DNA of 64,000 nucleotides, taken from positions 248,001-312,000 of the forward strand of contig NC_012034.1 of NCBI RefSeq assembly GCF_000022325.1, in the 5' to 3' direction. Shown here one piece after another: positions 19,275-28,010 of the stretch (the stretch's first letter is position 1; each line of letters starts with the position of its first letter). The notes beneath the pieces are model-generated. The model saw only the letters and a list, made by a program, of their open reading frames with translations, was not told where the DNA came from and made no database searches. A program made the position numbers and the translations under genes. Origin of the DNA: Caldicellulosiruptor bescii DSM 6725 (GTDB taxonomy: Bacteria; Bacillota; Thermoanaerobacteria; Caldicellulosiruptorales; Caldicellulosiruptoraceae).

Positions 19275-19824
19275 AAATGGAATAAATATAGAAAAGGACT
19301 ATAACAAGAAGATCGGGCTGAGGGGTGTATATGTCAAGTGCATATCGGGATTTTTAACACCTGGACATATACCAGCAGACTGGGTTGCAACAAATGTGGA
19401 TACTCAAAGAACATACATTGCAAATCATGACCTTTGGCTCGCTTACAAACTTTCAAAAAATGAAATATTCAATAAGATGTATATAGAATCTATTGTGAAT
19501 ACAAAAAAATATAGGTTTGGAGAATATAGAAATCCAGAGATTTTGATTTTGTCTTCTGTCAAAAAAGAAGATATAGTGGATGTAAAAGAAACAATAGGTC
19601 TGTGTGATAAAATTCTTTTTCAATGTGACCGAATATATATAGATTGTCTTGTGGAAAAAATTTTTCAAAACACAAACGTTGCAAAACACATTATTGTAGA
19701 CTATTTTACAAAGCTCAGCCTTCAAAATAATGATTTTACAGCGCAGGTTGTGGAAAAAGAAGGCAGCAAACTTTATGTGTTTATTGACAGAAAAGAGGAG
19801 TCTGCATGGACTGTAGAGATTTGA
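19225..19824 (+). CDS. Uncharacterised protein, 199 aa
   Basis: I place the start at GTG 19225, which has GGAGGGA 7 bases upstream. The start lies inside the end of the DHPS-domain gene. The protein is soluble, mixed alpha/beta, with a segment FLTPGHIPADWVATNVD that looks conserved but that I do not recognise, and several buried Cys residues. No membrane helix or signal peptide. Overlap with the previous gene suggests the two products act together. Confidence 0.6.
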   Translation: MIVYIPVEPNKKKMILENGINIEKDYNKKIGLRGVYVKCISGFLTPGHIPADWVATNVDTQRTYIANHDLWLAYKLSKNEIFNKMYIESIVNTKKYRFGEYRNPEILILSSVKKEDIVDVKETIGLCDKILFQCDRIYIDCLVEKIFQNTNVAKHIIVDYFTKLSLQNNDFTAQVVEKEGSKLYVFIDRKEESAWTVEI

Positions 19825-19965
19825 CAATAGTACCCTTGAGATTTTAAGCAACCTTTACAAAATTGGCTTTGAGGTAGTATACAAAACATCTCGTTTATTA
19901 TAAAATTTTTATATAAAAATTGTTTTTAGAGCTTTTCTTTTTTTGAAAACTCAAGGGGGATTTTT

Positions 19966-20904
19966 ATGAAGTTTAAATTAATGATCATTTTACTGACATT
20001 TCTTCTAATGCTTGTTGCTTGCACACCTCAAAAAACAAAGACAAAAGAGTTTTCACAGGAAGGAAGGTGGACGGTTTTAGACTATAAAGGGAAGGCTTTT
20101 GTCATTGACTGTGACAGCTCTTTTATTGCCATCAGGGGCAAGAAGGCTACGTCTGATATTGCTATAAGATATATCAAAAAAGTGGTATGGACATATAATG
20201 AAAGTGGCAGCAATGTTAGTGAACTTGATGAGAAGGAACTGCAGAAGATTTTTGATGACATGGATTTGAGCATTGAAAACGAGGTTGACAGAGTATATGT
20301 AAAAGCAAGAGCATATACTACTTCTGAGGCAGTTTTAGCTAACAAGGTCTCAAATCCAAAAAGAGAATTTGAGTTTGAGGTTTTTCTTCCGCAGGACTGC
20401 AAAGTAGTTGTTCAAAACAATAGTGGAAGTGTAAGTGTCTCGGATATTAAAGACGGTTCTGTTTACATAGTAAATGGAGTGGGGAACATTGCGGTAACAA
20501 ACACAGGTGTACCGCTTGACATTAAAAATGGTGAAGGTGATATCAAGCTTGACTATGTCAGCGGAGATTTTCTAATTAACAATGGAAAGGGCAATATAAA
20601 CCTCAAAATTGAAAAAACAGGTAGCTTCAAAGTTTCAACAACAAAAGGGAATGTTGTTGCAAAGATAGATAGAATAAATGGATACGGAAATTCATCTTTT
20701 GTAAGTGTAGGTGAAGGAGATATTTCTTTTGCTGCAGGTAAAGGTGTTAAAGCAAAGATTAAGATATTGGCAAAAGGGAAGGTAAAATCTGACTTTGATC
20801 TCACAAAAACAGGAAACAGCTACTATATAGACCTTGATTCAGGGGGAAATACTATTGAGATAACAAGCCTAAAAGGTTTTGTGAGAATATATAAAAATTA
20901 CTGA
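19966..20904 (+). CDS. Lipoprotein with DUF4097-like beta-helix repeats
   Basis: 312 aa. The signal peptide MKFKLMIILLTFLLMLVAC ends in a lipobox (LVAC), so the mature protein is lipid-anchored on the outer face. Residues ~140-300 contain short beta repeats with G-D-I and N-G-x-G-N patterns (SGSVSVSDI, NGVGNIAV, NGEGDIKL, NGKGNINL), as in DUF4097/DUF2807 adhesin-like folds. Start ATG follows CAAGGGGGA. It is likely a single-gene unit ending at the terminator downstream. Role unknown, perhaps cell-surface contact. Confidence 0.78.
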   Translation: MKFKLMIILLTFLLMLVACTPQKTKTKEFSQEGRWTVLDYKGKAFVIDCDSSFIAIRGKKATSDIAIRYIKKVVWTYNESGSNVSELDEKELQKIFDDMDLSIENEVDRVYVKARAYTTSEAVLANKVSNPKREFEFEVFLPQDCKVVVQNNSGSVSVSDIKDGSVYIVNGVGNIAVTNTGVPLDIKNGEGDIKLDYVSGDFLINNGKGNINLKIEKTGSFKVSTTKGNVVAKIDRINGYGNSSFVSVGEGDISFAAGKGVKAKIKILAKGKVKSDFDLTKTGNSYYIDLDSGGNTIEITSLKGFVRIYKNY

Positions 20905-21013
20905 TCGGATAAGCGTAGAAAATATTTTAAAGGGGCAGTCTAAAAACAAAGTTTTAAAAATTTTATTTTACAATATGTAGGTGATACTAAACAAACTATA
21001 TATTGTTATAATA

Positions 21014-21060
21014 AAGGGGTCATCCAAATATCTTTTTGGACGGCCCCTCTGTTATTTTTG
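21014..21060 (+). terminator. Terminator after the lipoprotein gene
   Basis: AGGGGTCATCCAAA pairs with TTTGGACGGCCCCT, followed by TCTGTTATTTTT. It lies between convergent genes. Confidence 0.8.
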
Positions 21061-21093
21061 ACTGTATTTCTAAAAAAGGTAGAGGAAAAATGT

Positions 21094-21807
21094 TTATTGC
21101 AATTCAGAAATTATAATTTCAATTTTTGAATTTGATTTAACTTTCTTTTTAAAATCATTTATGAATTTCTTTACTTCGTCAGGTGTTGCATTAGGATGTT
21201 CCTTTACATATTCATCAACTTTTGCATTTAAATATTTGCTTATAGTTAATATTTCCTGATAAGCACTGATGACTTTTTCATTAAATTCATTTTCAGAAAG
21301 CTGTGTTTTGTACATATCTAACACTTCTTTAGCTTGCTTAGCATTTTCAATATCACCTTTTATCTTCTCATTTAAAACATCATCTATTGTTTTTTTCACA
21401 TTATTAAAGTAGTCTTCAGCTTCTTCCTTTGATACTAAATATCCTTCTTTCTTTGCAGATTCCATTAAGGCTTTTCTTTCGATGAGTTCATTGAGAAGTT
21501 CTTTTTTGGTTTTTTGATAAGGAGTAACTAAGGTATTTTGTTTAGTTATAGCTCCTAATTTTGCCAGATTATCAAATCGAACCTTTTCATACAGATCAGC
21601 AATTTCAAGATCCTTTTTATAAATAGGAATACCATCAACCTTAGCAATAATGTCGCTATTATTACTCTTTTCTATTTCCAATGTTTTTTTAACTGTGAAG
21701 CTTAAGTTATCTTCACCAGAAAGAACAGTTTTCTTGAGAAGAACCCCACCAGCAATTGCTATTATTAAAACCACAAATACCAATATATTGATTGTTTTCC
21801 TTTTCAT
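21094..21807 (-). CDS. SurA N-terminal-like chaperone domain protein, membrane anchored
   Basis: 237 aa. An N-terminal membrane helix (residues ~5-25), then a conserved segment DIIAKVDGIPIYKKDLEIA followed by LLNELIERKALMESAKKEGYLVSKEEAE, the typical N-terminal chaperone module of SurA/PrsA-type proteins. The parvulin peptidyl-prolyl isomerase domain is absent, so it is probably a pure chaperone acting outside the membrane. Start ATG with TTGGAG upstream. It stands alone downstream of nadE on the minus strand. Confidence 0.75.
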   Translation of the reverse strand: MKRKTINILVFVVLIIAIAGGVLLKKTVLSGEDNLSFTVKKTLEIEKSNNSDIIAKVDGIPIYKKDLEIADLYEKVRFDNLAKLGAITKQNTLVTPYQKTKKELLNELIERKALMESAKKEGYLVSKEEAEDYFNNVKKTIDDVLNEKIKGDIENAKQAKEVLDMYKTQLSENEFNEKVISAYQEILTISKYLNAKVDEYVKEHPNATPDEVKKFINDFKKKVKSNSKIEIIISELQ

Positions 21808-21933
21808 TACTATTAAACTCCAAACTTATATAAGTTTCCTTTCTAATGATAATATAAAAAAAGAAGAAAAATGTCAATATCAAAAGTTATTTACATAACA
21901 AAAAAATTTTCAAAGAATCTTATATTATATCAT

Positions 21934-23556
21934 CTACACCCACCTTTGGACAATTGGCATGCGCCTGCCAAAACCAAACGCTTTTGATGTTACTTTCAAG
22001 CCTGGTGCTGCCTGTTTTCGCTTATATTCTGCTCTTTCCACCATCTTTATTACTTTAAGTACAAGATCTTTTGGGTATCCCATTTCTACAATTTCTTCTA
22101 TGCTCTTTTGCTCTTCTATATATGCAATAAGTATTGGATCAAGCACTTCATACGGTGGAAGAGTATCCTGGTCTTTTTGGTTTGGCCTAAGCTCTGCAGA
22201 TGGTGGTTTTACTAAAACGTTGTGTGGGATTATTTCTCTTTCCCTGTTTATATACCTTGCAAGCTCATACACAAGCATTTTTGGCAAATCTGATATAACT
22301 GCAAGCCCGCCTGCCATATCACCGTAAAGCGTGCAGTATCCAACTGCAAGTTCAGACTTGTTCCCTGTTGTTAAAACAAGCCGATTTTCCCTGTTTGATA
22401 TAAACATGAGGATATTTCCGCGAATTCGCGCCTGAATGTTTTCCTCTGCCAAGTCCTGCTGAGCAACTTCGCTCCCATTGAACATTTTAAGATAAGCTTT
22501 AAATGGTTCTTCAATAGAATAAACCCTAAATTCTATGCCAAGGTTTTCTGCAAGCTGCTTTGCATCTTTTAAGCTGTGCTCTGAAGAATATCGCGATGGC
22601 ATAGCAACACCAAGCACATTTTCAGGTCCAAGCGCTTCTGCTGCCAAACAGCAAACAACTGACGAGTCAATTCCTCCAGAAAGACCTACTACTGCCTTTT
22701 TGGTTATTCCTGTCTTTTCAAAATAATCTCTTATTCCAAGCACGAGCGCTTTTTTAATCCACGAGATGTCTTCATGTATTTCAACTTCAGGCATCTTATC
22801 AATCTTTTCAAGCTCAATTTCTAAAATATCCTCTTCAAACTCTTTTGCTTTTGCCACGAGCCTCCCGTCTGAACTGAGCACAACACTGTTTCCATCAAAT
22901 ATCAGCTCATCATTCCCGCCAACCTGATTCACATATATAACAGGAATGCCATACTTTGTTGCAGCCTCTTTCAAAACTTTTAGCCTCTGAGTTTCAAGTT
23001 TTGTGTAGTGATAGGGTGATGCAGAAAGGTTTATAAACACCTTTGCACCCTTTTGAGAAAGCTCATCAAGCACATTTATGTCATACATTGCATTTTCATC
23101 GTTGTTTATGTTCCATATATCCTCGCATATGCTTATACCAAAGTTTATTCCCTCAATAGTCACAACCTCTCTTGCAGGGCTTGGGATAAAGTACCTGTTT
23201 TCATCAAATACATCATAAGAGGGTAAAAGAGTTTTGTGTATCATCTTTTCTATTTTGCCTTGGTGGATAATAATAGCACTGTTGAAAAGCTTTGAAACAT
23301 GGTGGCTCTTTGTTGGGCTACCTACAATTACAAAGCTATCTTCCACTTCTTTTGCAATTTCTTCTATTGCCTTGTCAACAGCCTCTATAAAGTCCTTTTG
23401 AAACAAGAGATCTTTTGGAGGATATCCGCATATTGCAAGTTCCGGAAATATAAGAATTTTTGCGTCTCTGTGCGATTTTATAATTCTTATTATCTTTTTT
23501 GTGTTACCTTCAATATCTCCAACAATAGGATTTATTTGGCAAAGCAAAACCTTCAC
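21934..23556 (-). CDS. nadE: Glutamine-dependent NAD+ synthetase
   Basis: 540 aa from GTG 23556, which has AGAAGGTG upstream and gives the expected start MKVLLCQINPIVGDI; longer frames run into the HepT gene. The N-terminal nitrilase-type glutaminase (residues ~1-260) has the Glu in FPELAICGYPP, Lys before LLPSYDVFDE and Cys in ISICEDIWN. The C-terminal synthetase has the P-loop GLSGGIDSSV and the TGNKSELAVGY motif. It converts nicotinic acid adenine dinucleotide to NAD+. It lies 19 bases after the MntA/HepT pair, so it may be transcribed with them. Confidence 0.95.
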   Translation of the reverse strand: MKVLLCQINPIVGDIEGNTKKIIRIIKSHRDAKILIFPELAICGYPPKDLLFQKDFIEAVDKAIEEIAKEVEDSFVIVGSPTKSHHVSKLFNSAIIIHQGKIEKMIHKTLLPSYDVFDENRYFIPSPAREVVTIEGINFGISICEDIWNINNDENAMYDINVLDELSQKGAKVFINLSASPYHYTKLETQRLKVLKEAATKYGIPVIYVNQVGGNDELIFDGNSVVLSSDGRLVAKAKEFEEDILEIELEKIDKMPEVEIHEDISWIKKALVLGIRDYFEKTGITKKAVVGLSGGIDSSVVCCLAAEALGPENVLGVAMPSRYSSEHSLKDAKQLAENLGIEFRVYSIEEPFKAYLKMFNGSEVAQQDLAEENIQARIRGNILMFISNRENRLVLTTGNKSELAVGYCTLYGDMAGGLAVISDLPKMLVYELARYINREREIIPHNVLVKPPSAELRPNQKDQDTLPPYEVLDPILIAYIEEQKSIEEIVEMGYPKDLVLKVIKMVERAEYKRKQAAPGLKVTSKAFGFGRRMPIVQRWV

Positions 23557-23575
23557 ATTTTTCACCTTCTTTGTG

Positions 23576-23974
23576 CTAAATGTACTCTGAGATTGTGTCA
23601 ATAAACTCTTCAAAATCATTTAAATTGTTAAGTATAATTTCATAAACCATTTCTCTGTTTATTTTTGCATAATCATGCACAAGAATATTACTAAAACCAG
23701 CCATTTTAGAAAATTTTTCAAACTGGGTTTTGCTAATAATATTGTTTTCAAAAAGCACTTTAAAAATATCTTTATAGTTTTCTGGCTTTCGCAAACGTAA
23801 ATCAGAAATTACATGACTACATATATCAAAAATAGCTTCTATTGCAAGCTGTAAGAATCTCTCAGCAGAACCGTATACGAATTTATTTGAAATATATTCT
23901 TCTTTTGGAATATTTCTAATCTCTTTTAAAAAGTCAATATACTCTTTAAGCTGTGATATTTTAGACAAAATCAC
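23576..23974 (-). CDS. HepT-like HEPN protein with altered catalytic motif
   Basis: 132 aa, all-helical HEPN fold (DUF86/HepT). The family RNase motif is R-x4-H-x-Y. Here His100 and Tyr102 are present (NILVHDYAK), but the Arg position is Ser95 (codon AGT at 23692-23690). HepT is normally an RNase toxin whose Tyr is AMPylated by MntA. Without the Arg, RNase activity is doubtful. GTG start; the preceding in-frame codons (IVKRD) also look like family sequence, so the start is uncertain. The MntA gene lies 29 bases upstream. Confidence 0.82.
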   Translation of the reverse strand: MILSKISQLKEYIDFLKEIRNIPKEEYISNKFVYGSAERFLQLAIEAIFDICSHVISDLRLRKPENYKDIFKVLFENNIISKTQFEKFSKMAGFSNILVHDYAKINREMVYEIILNNLNDFEEFIDTISEYI

Positions 23975-24003
23975 ATCTCTTTTGACTATAAAAAAGTCAC
24001 CTT

Positions 24004-24432
24004 CTAAAAAAATTCTTTATTTTTTATACTTTCAAGAATCTTTTGATTGTATAATATTTCAGAATAGTAACTAAAATCAAGGTATTCTCTGAGGACACTT
24101 GCTTCAAATAAGCTTCTTTCTTCATGGTCTTTTAGAATTATTCCATCTTTGATTATGCTGTACTTAAGAAAAATATTAGCATTTTTCAGGTTGACAATAT
24201 CAACATCTCTTTTAAATAGAGCTTTTCCCTCTTCCATCAAAAGACCTCTTAAGATTGCTTCATTCATCGCAAGTAAATCTTCTTCGAACATAACTGCAAT
24301 GTCAACATCGCTCATATTGTTAAATGTTCCTGTTGCAAATGATCCAAACAAGTATGCAAACTTTATTGGACATTCTTTGCTTATCCTCTCAACAAACTCT
24401 CTTGCCAAGTCTATAACTCTTTCTTGTTCCAT
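24004..24432 (-). CDS. MntA-like minimal nucleotidyltransferase antitoxin
   Basis: 142 aa. The nucleotidyltransferase motif is intact: G30-S31, ten residues, then D42-V-D44 (LFGSFATGTFNNMSDVDIAV), the GSx10DxD signature of MntA antitoxins, which AMPylate the partner HepT. It has the usual order, MntA before HepT. TGATATAAT (around 24470 on the minus strand) may be its -10 element. The Shine-Dalgarno region is weak (GTGTGGATG). Confidence 0.85.
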   Translation of the reverse strand: MEQERVIDLAREFVERISKECPIKFAYLFGSFATGTFNNMSDVDIAVMFEEDLLAMNEAILRGLLMEEGKALFKRDVDIVNLKNANIFLKYSIIKDGIILKDHEERSLFEASVLREYLDFSYYSEILYNQKILESIKNKEFF

Positions 24433-24499
24433 AACACATCCACACGGCTTTTTTCAAACTCTTTCATAAAATTATATCACAAAAAAGGAAAAAACGCTT

Positions 24500-24761
24500 T
24501 TATTTTTGTCTTTCCTCTTTGAACTTCCTTGGAGACGTTCCTGTGTATTTTTTGAATATCATCGAAAAATATTTATAGTCGCTAAATCCAACCTTTTCGG
24601 CAACCTCATAAGATTTTAAGTTTGTAGAAAGGAGAAGCTCTTTTGCTTTGTTTATCCTCAGTTCATTTAAAAAGTCCACAAAACTTTTACCAGTTTCTTC
24701 TTTAAATATTTTGCAAAAATAATTGGGCGAGATTCCGCAAACCTCAGCAATGTCAGACAGC
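24500..24761 (-). pseudogene. Truncated AraC-type regulator, only the two C-terminal HTH motifs left
   Basis: The 87 residues start abruptly in the first helix-turn-helix (LSDIAEVCGISPNYFCKIFKEETG) and run through the second (SYEVAEKVGFSDYKYFSMIFKKYTG) to a normal C-terminus (SPRKFKEERQK). AraC regulators or AraC-type response regulators need an N-terminal sensor or receiver part, which is gone. Sequence just upstream (24766-24810) is the tail of an unrelated gene on the other strand, so this is a deletion remnant. An ATG at 24763 exists, but there is no ribosome site. Confidence 0.75.
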
Positions 24762-24765
24762 ATCT

Positions 24766-24810
24766 AAAAAAGTAATTCAGGGGCTTGTTGCAGGCGCTGT
24801 CAAAGGGTGA
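24766..24810 (+). pseudogene. C-terminal tail of a sugar ABC transporter permease (remnant)
   Basis: On the plus strand the frame reads KKVIQGLVAGAVKG then TGA at 24808-24810. This matches the conserved C-terminus of MalG-type carbohydrate permeases (Q-G-L-x-A-G-A-V-K-G). Everything upstream has been lost and replaced by the truncated AraC gene. A terminator follows immediately, as expected for the end of a transporter operon. Confidence 0.6.
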
Positions 24811-24841
24811 TATGAAGATTTTCACCCTTTTATTTTTTTCT
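24802..24841 (+). terminator. Terminator left behind by the lost permease gene
   Basis: AAAGGGTGA pairs with TTCACCCTTTT around a ~10 base loop and is followed by ATTTTTTTC. It overlaps the permease tail stop codon. Confidence 0.65.
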
Positions 24842-24943
24842 TAAAAAATGAGATAAAGACTGAAAATAAAGAAAGAAAAACTTGCTGTGAGAAGTATTAT
24901 AATAAATTCTAAGAGACTTTACAAACACAGGAGGGCAGAAACT

Positions 24944-27385
24944 GTGCGAATAAATCTTGACGGAAAATGGAAGTTCAGAGAAGTTGGTCAGAATGAGTAC
25001 TACGAGGCAAGTGTGCCAGGATGTGTCCAGCTTGATTTGATTAACCTTGGAAAGCTTCCCGACCCTTTTTATGCCACAAACGAGGTTTTGTTTTATGACT
25101 TAGAAGAAAAAGATTTTGAGTATGTAAAAGAGTTTGATGTTGATAATGTCGATTTTCAGGTCAAAAAGCTTGTGTTCGAAGGAATTGATACGGTATCTGA
25201 GATTTATTTAAATGACCATTATTTGGGTAAGACCGACAACATGTTTTTGAAGTATGAATTTGATGTGAGTCTTGCACTTAAAAAAGGGAAAAACATTTTA
25301 AAGGTGGTCCTTCTTTCACCAATAAAAGAAGCAGAAAGGCTCAAAAGCATTTACCAGTCAAGCTACAGCTATCCGCAAAGAAGCTGGATAAGAAAGTCGC
25401 AGTATTCATACGGCTGGGACTGGGGGCCAAGAATTCTCCAGATAGGAATCTGGAAGAGCGTGTATTTAGAGCTTCACAATGGGCTTGAAATTCAAGATGA
25501 GTTTGTAAAAGTGGAAAGTATCTCAGATGAGCTTGCCATTGTAAGAGTGTTTGCAAAGATAAACTGTTTTGAAAAACCATCAGAAGTAGAGATAGAGTTA
25601 TTTGATGGTAGCTTTTCTGTGAAAGTTTTTCCAGAGGTTTATAAATCAAAAGATGGGTATTTTATTGATGAGAGGATTGAGATAGAAAACCCCAAACTTT
25701 GGTGGCCAAACGGGTATGGGGAGCCTTCTTTATATGAGTTTAAAATAACTGCAAAGACTTCAAATGAAGCTCAAGAAAAGAAGGTCACAACAGGCCTCAG
25801 GACTGTAAGAGTAATAAAGGAAAAGGATGAATATGGCGAAAGTTTTATCTTTGAGATAAATGGCAAGAAGATTTTTGCAAAAGGAGCAAACTGGATACCT
25901 GCAGATTCCATCCTGCCAAGGCTGAAAGAAGATGACTATAAAGAATTAATTAAAATGGCAAAAGATGCGAACATGAACATGCTCAGGGTCTGGGGCGGCG
26001 GTATTTATGAGTATGACTGGTTTTACGACGAATGTGACAAAAACGGTATAATGGTGTGGCAGGATTTCATGTTTGCATGCGCAATCTACCCTGATGAGTT
26101 TGACTTTTTCGTTGAGAATTTCATAAAGGAGGCAGAGTACCAGATAAAGAGGCTCAGAAACCATCCGTGCATTGTGCTGTGGTGTGGGAATAACGAAAAC
26201 AACTGGGGCTTTAGAGATTGGTGGCACATCGGCGATCCAGAGTTTTTGGGCAACAGGATATACAAAAAGGTGCTTCCTGAAATTCTGGCAAAACTTGACC
26301 CAACAAGACCGTACCACATCTCAAGCCCGTATGGAGGTGAGCATCCAAACAGCGAAAAAGCTGGCGACAAACATACATGGGATATCTGGGCTGGCTGGAA
26401 AGACTACATCTATTATAAGCACGACAATGCAAGGTTTGTCTCTGAGTTTGGTTTTCAGGCGGCAGCACACCTTGATACAATGAAAAAGTACATTCCTCTT
26501 AAAGACCAAACAATCTTCTCAAAAACTTTGAGAATGCACGAAAAGCAGGAAGAAGGTTTGGAAAGGCTTATAAGGTATATGGCAGGCTCAATTGGTCTAC
26601 CAAAAGACTTTGACTCTTTTGTGTATTTGTCACAGTTTGTTCAAAAAGAGGCTATTAAGCTTGCGGTTGAGCATTACAGGAAGAATAAGTTCGCAACAGC
26701 AGGGGCTCTTTACTGGCAGCTTAATGACTGCTGGCCTGTCATCTCATGGTCGTCAATTGACTATCTGAAAAGAAGAAAAGCACTTTACTATGAGTCAAAA
26801 AGGATATTTGCAAAGTTTTTGCCAGTGGTTGAGTATGAGGATGGAAAACTAAAGGTATATATTGTTAGTGATGAGCTAGAGCCAAAACAAGGTAAGCTCA
26901 ATATTACAATCTGGAACTTTGATGGGCAAAAGTTATACGAGAAAAACCTAACTGTGGAAATTCCTGAAAATAGTGTGGTTGAGGCATTTTCTGAAAAAGT
27001 AGAAAACTTGAATATTTTAAAGGGCGAGTGGTTGTATATACCCAAACATGTTGAAACGGCTGTAATTGGGGATAAGATAGACAGAGGACTTTTGGAAAGC
27101 ATAGTTTTTGTGAGCCTTTTTGTCGATAGAGTAGAGTACGAAAATTACTTTGTATTTGAAAAGCCAATAAACCTTGAACTAAAACCCAGTCAGTTTGAGT
27201 ACAGAATAGAAGATGACCATATTATAATAAAACCCAAAACTCCTGCAATTTGCCTTATAATTGAAGCTGACAGGGATGTAGAGAACAACTTCATTTTTGC
27301 GAGACCTGAAAAAGAGTATAAGATTAATCTAAATGGAGGACAGGTCAGAAAGGTTTGTGATTTGTTAGATTTGATTGAGCGATGA
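24944..27385 (+). CDS. Beta-mannosidase, glycoside hydrolase family 2
   Basis: 813 aa from GTG 24944, which has GGAGGG upstream. It has the GH2 layout: N-terminal jelly-roll (NLDGKWKFREVG...VPGCVQLDL), immunoglobulin-like domain, TIM barrel from ~residue 290 (GANWIPADSILPRL, MLRVWGGGIYE). The acid/base Glu is in LWCGNNENN and the nucleophile Glu in FVSEFGFQA. The motif set and length match beta-mannosidases rather than beta-galactosidases. There is no signal peptide, so it probably cleaves imported manno-oligosaccharides in the cytoplasm. The gene lies just after the remnants of a sugar permease and AraC regulator, consistent with a former mannan-uptake locus. Confidence 0.9.
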   Translation: MRINLDGKWKFREVGQNEYYEASVPGCVQLDLINLGKLPDPFYATNEVLFYDLEEKDFEYVKEFDVDNVDFQVKKLVFEGIDTVSEIYLNDHYLGKTDNMFLKYEFDVSLALKKGKNILKVVLLSPIKEAERLKSIYQSSYSYPQRSWIRKSQYSYGWDWGPRILQIGIWKSVYLELHNGLEIQDEFVKVESISDELAIVRVFAKINCFEKPSEVEIELFDGSFSVKVFPEVYKSKDGYFIDERIEIENPKLWWPNGYGEPSLYEFKITAKTSNEAQEKKVTTGLRTVRVIKEKDEYGESFIFEINGKKIFAKGANWIPADSILPRLKEDDYKELIKMAKDANMNMLRVWGGGIYEYDWFYDECDKNGIMVWQDFMFACAIYPDEFDFFVENFIKEAEYQIKRLRNHPCIVLWCGNNENNWGFRDWWHIGDPEFLGNRIYKKVLPEILAKLDPTRPYHISSPYGGEHPNSEKAGDKHTWDIWAGWKDYIYYKHDNARFVSEFGFQAAAHLDTMKKYIPLKDQTIFSKTLRMHEKQEEGLERLIRYMAGSIGLPKDFDSFVYLSQFVQKEAIKLAVEHYRKNKFATAGALYWQLNDCWPVISWSSIDYLKRRKALYYESKRIFAKFLPVVEYEDGKLKVYIVSDELEPKQGKLNITIWNFDGQKLYEKNLTVEIPENSVVEAFSEKVENLNILKGEWLYIPKHVETAVIGDKIDRGLLESIVFVSLFVDRVEYENYFVFEKPINLELKPSQFEYRIEDDHIIIKPKTPAICLIIEADRDVENNFIFARPEKEYKINLNGGQVRKVCDLLDLIER

Positions 27386-27413
27386 AAATAAAGCTACTAA
27401 AAAAAGCTCTAAG

Positions 27414-27470
27414 GTAAAATCCTCTCTGGCATTACAATAAACTTTGCCGGAGAGGATTTTTATTTTTGGC
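27414..27470 (+). terminator. Terminator after beta-mannosidase (first copy of a repeated unit)
   Basis: AAAATCCTCTCTGGCA (27417-27432) pairs with TGCCGGAGAGGATTTT (27445-27460), followed by a T-run. Nearly the same sequence occurs again at 28447-28500. Confidence 0.82.
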
Positions 27471-27494
27471 ACAGAATGGATAAAGTAAAATTTA

Positions 27495-28006
27495 GTTTAT
27501 TGAATAAAACAAATTAACATAAAAGATAACAGATAAATATAGATAAAAAAGTTATTCTCCATGATGAGAATTAAAGTAAGAAGAAAACACACAATGAGTA
27601 GGGACTATGACTGATTTTATTAAAACACAAAAATGAAAATTTTTAGAACTCATTATGATAATTAATTGAGTATCTAATATCAAGGAATAATGTTAGAAAA
27701 TAGCAAAATAGAATGTCAAAGAAATTTAACTTGGGTCACATAATAGCATGTTTTGTTTATAAAGTAAAAAATAAGATGAAAAGCCTCAAAGAATTAGAAT
27801 ACAAGATAAATGAAGATGAAAAGTTTAAGCAGGTGATAAAGATGGGAAAGAGTCTTGAACACTTATATTTTTCTAAATTGGCAAAATAATTTAAACAGAT
27901 ATCTATGTTCAAAAATTGAGAACCAAAAATTTTCTTTATAGGTACTCATGGAATAATTTTTAACTTTAGATAATTACATTAATGTCAGAATTATTTATTC
28001 AACAAC
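27495..28006 (+). mobile_element. Degenerate, internally deleted copy of the DDE insertion element seen at 62926
   Basis: The left end (GTTTATTGAATAAAAC then AAATTAACATAAAAGATAA) matches the left end at 62928. The segment 27713-27887 reads SKKFNLGHIIACFVYKVKNK and further, matching the transposase at 63150-63330 with many changes. It then jumps, near 27900, to the transposase 3' end (TCTATGTTCAAAAATTGAGAAC), so roughly 0.6 kb is missing. The right end TTATTCAACAAC (27995-28006) is the exact inverse of the left end GTTGTTGAATAA of the other copy. Stops and indels make it inactive. Confidence 0.8.
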
Positions 28007-28010
28007 TTAT

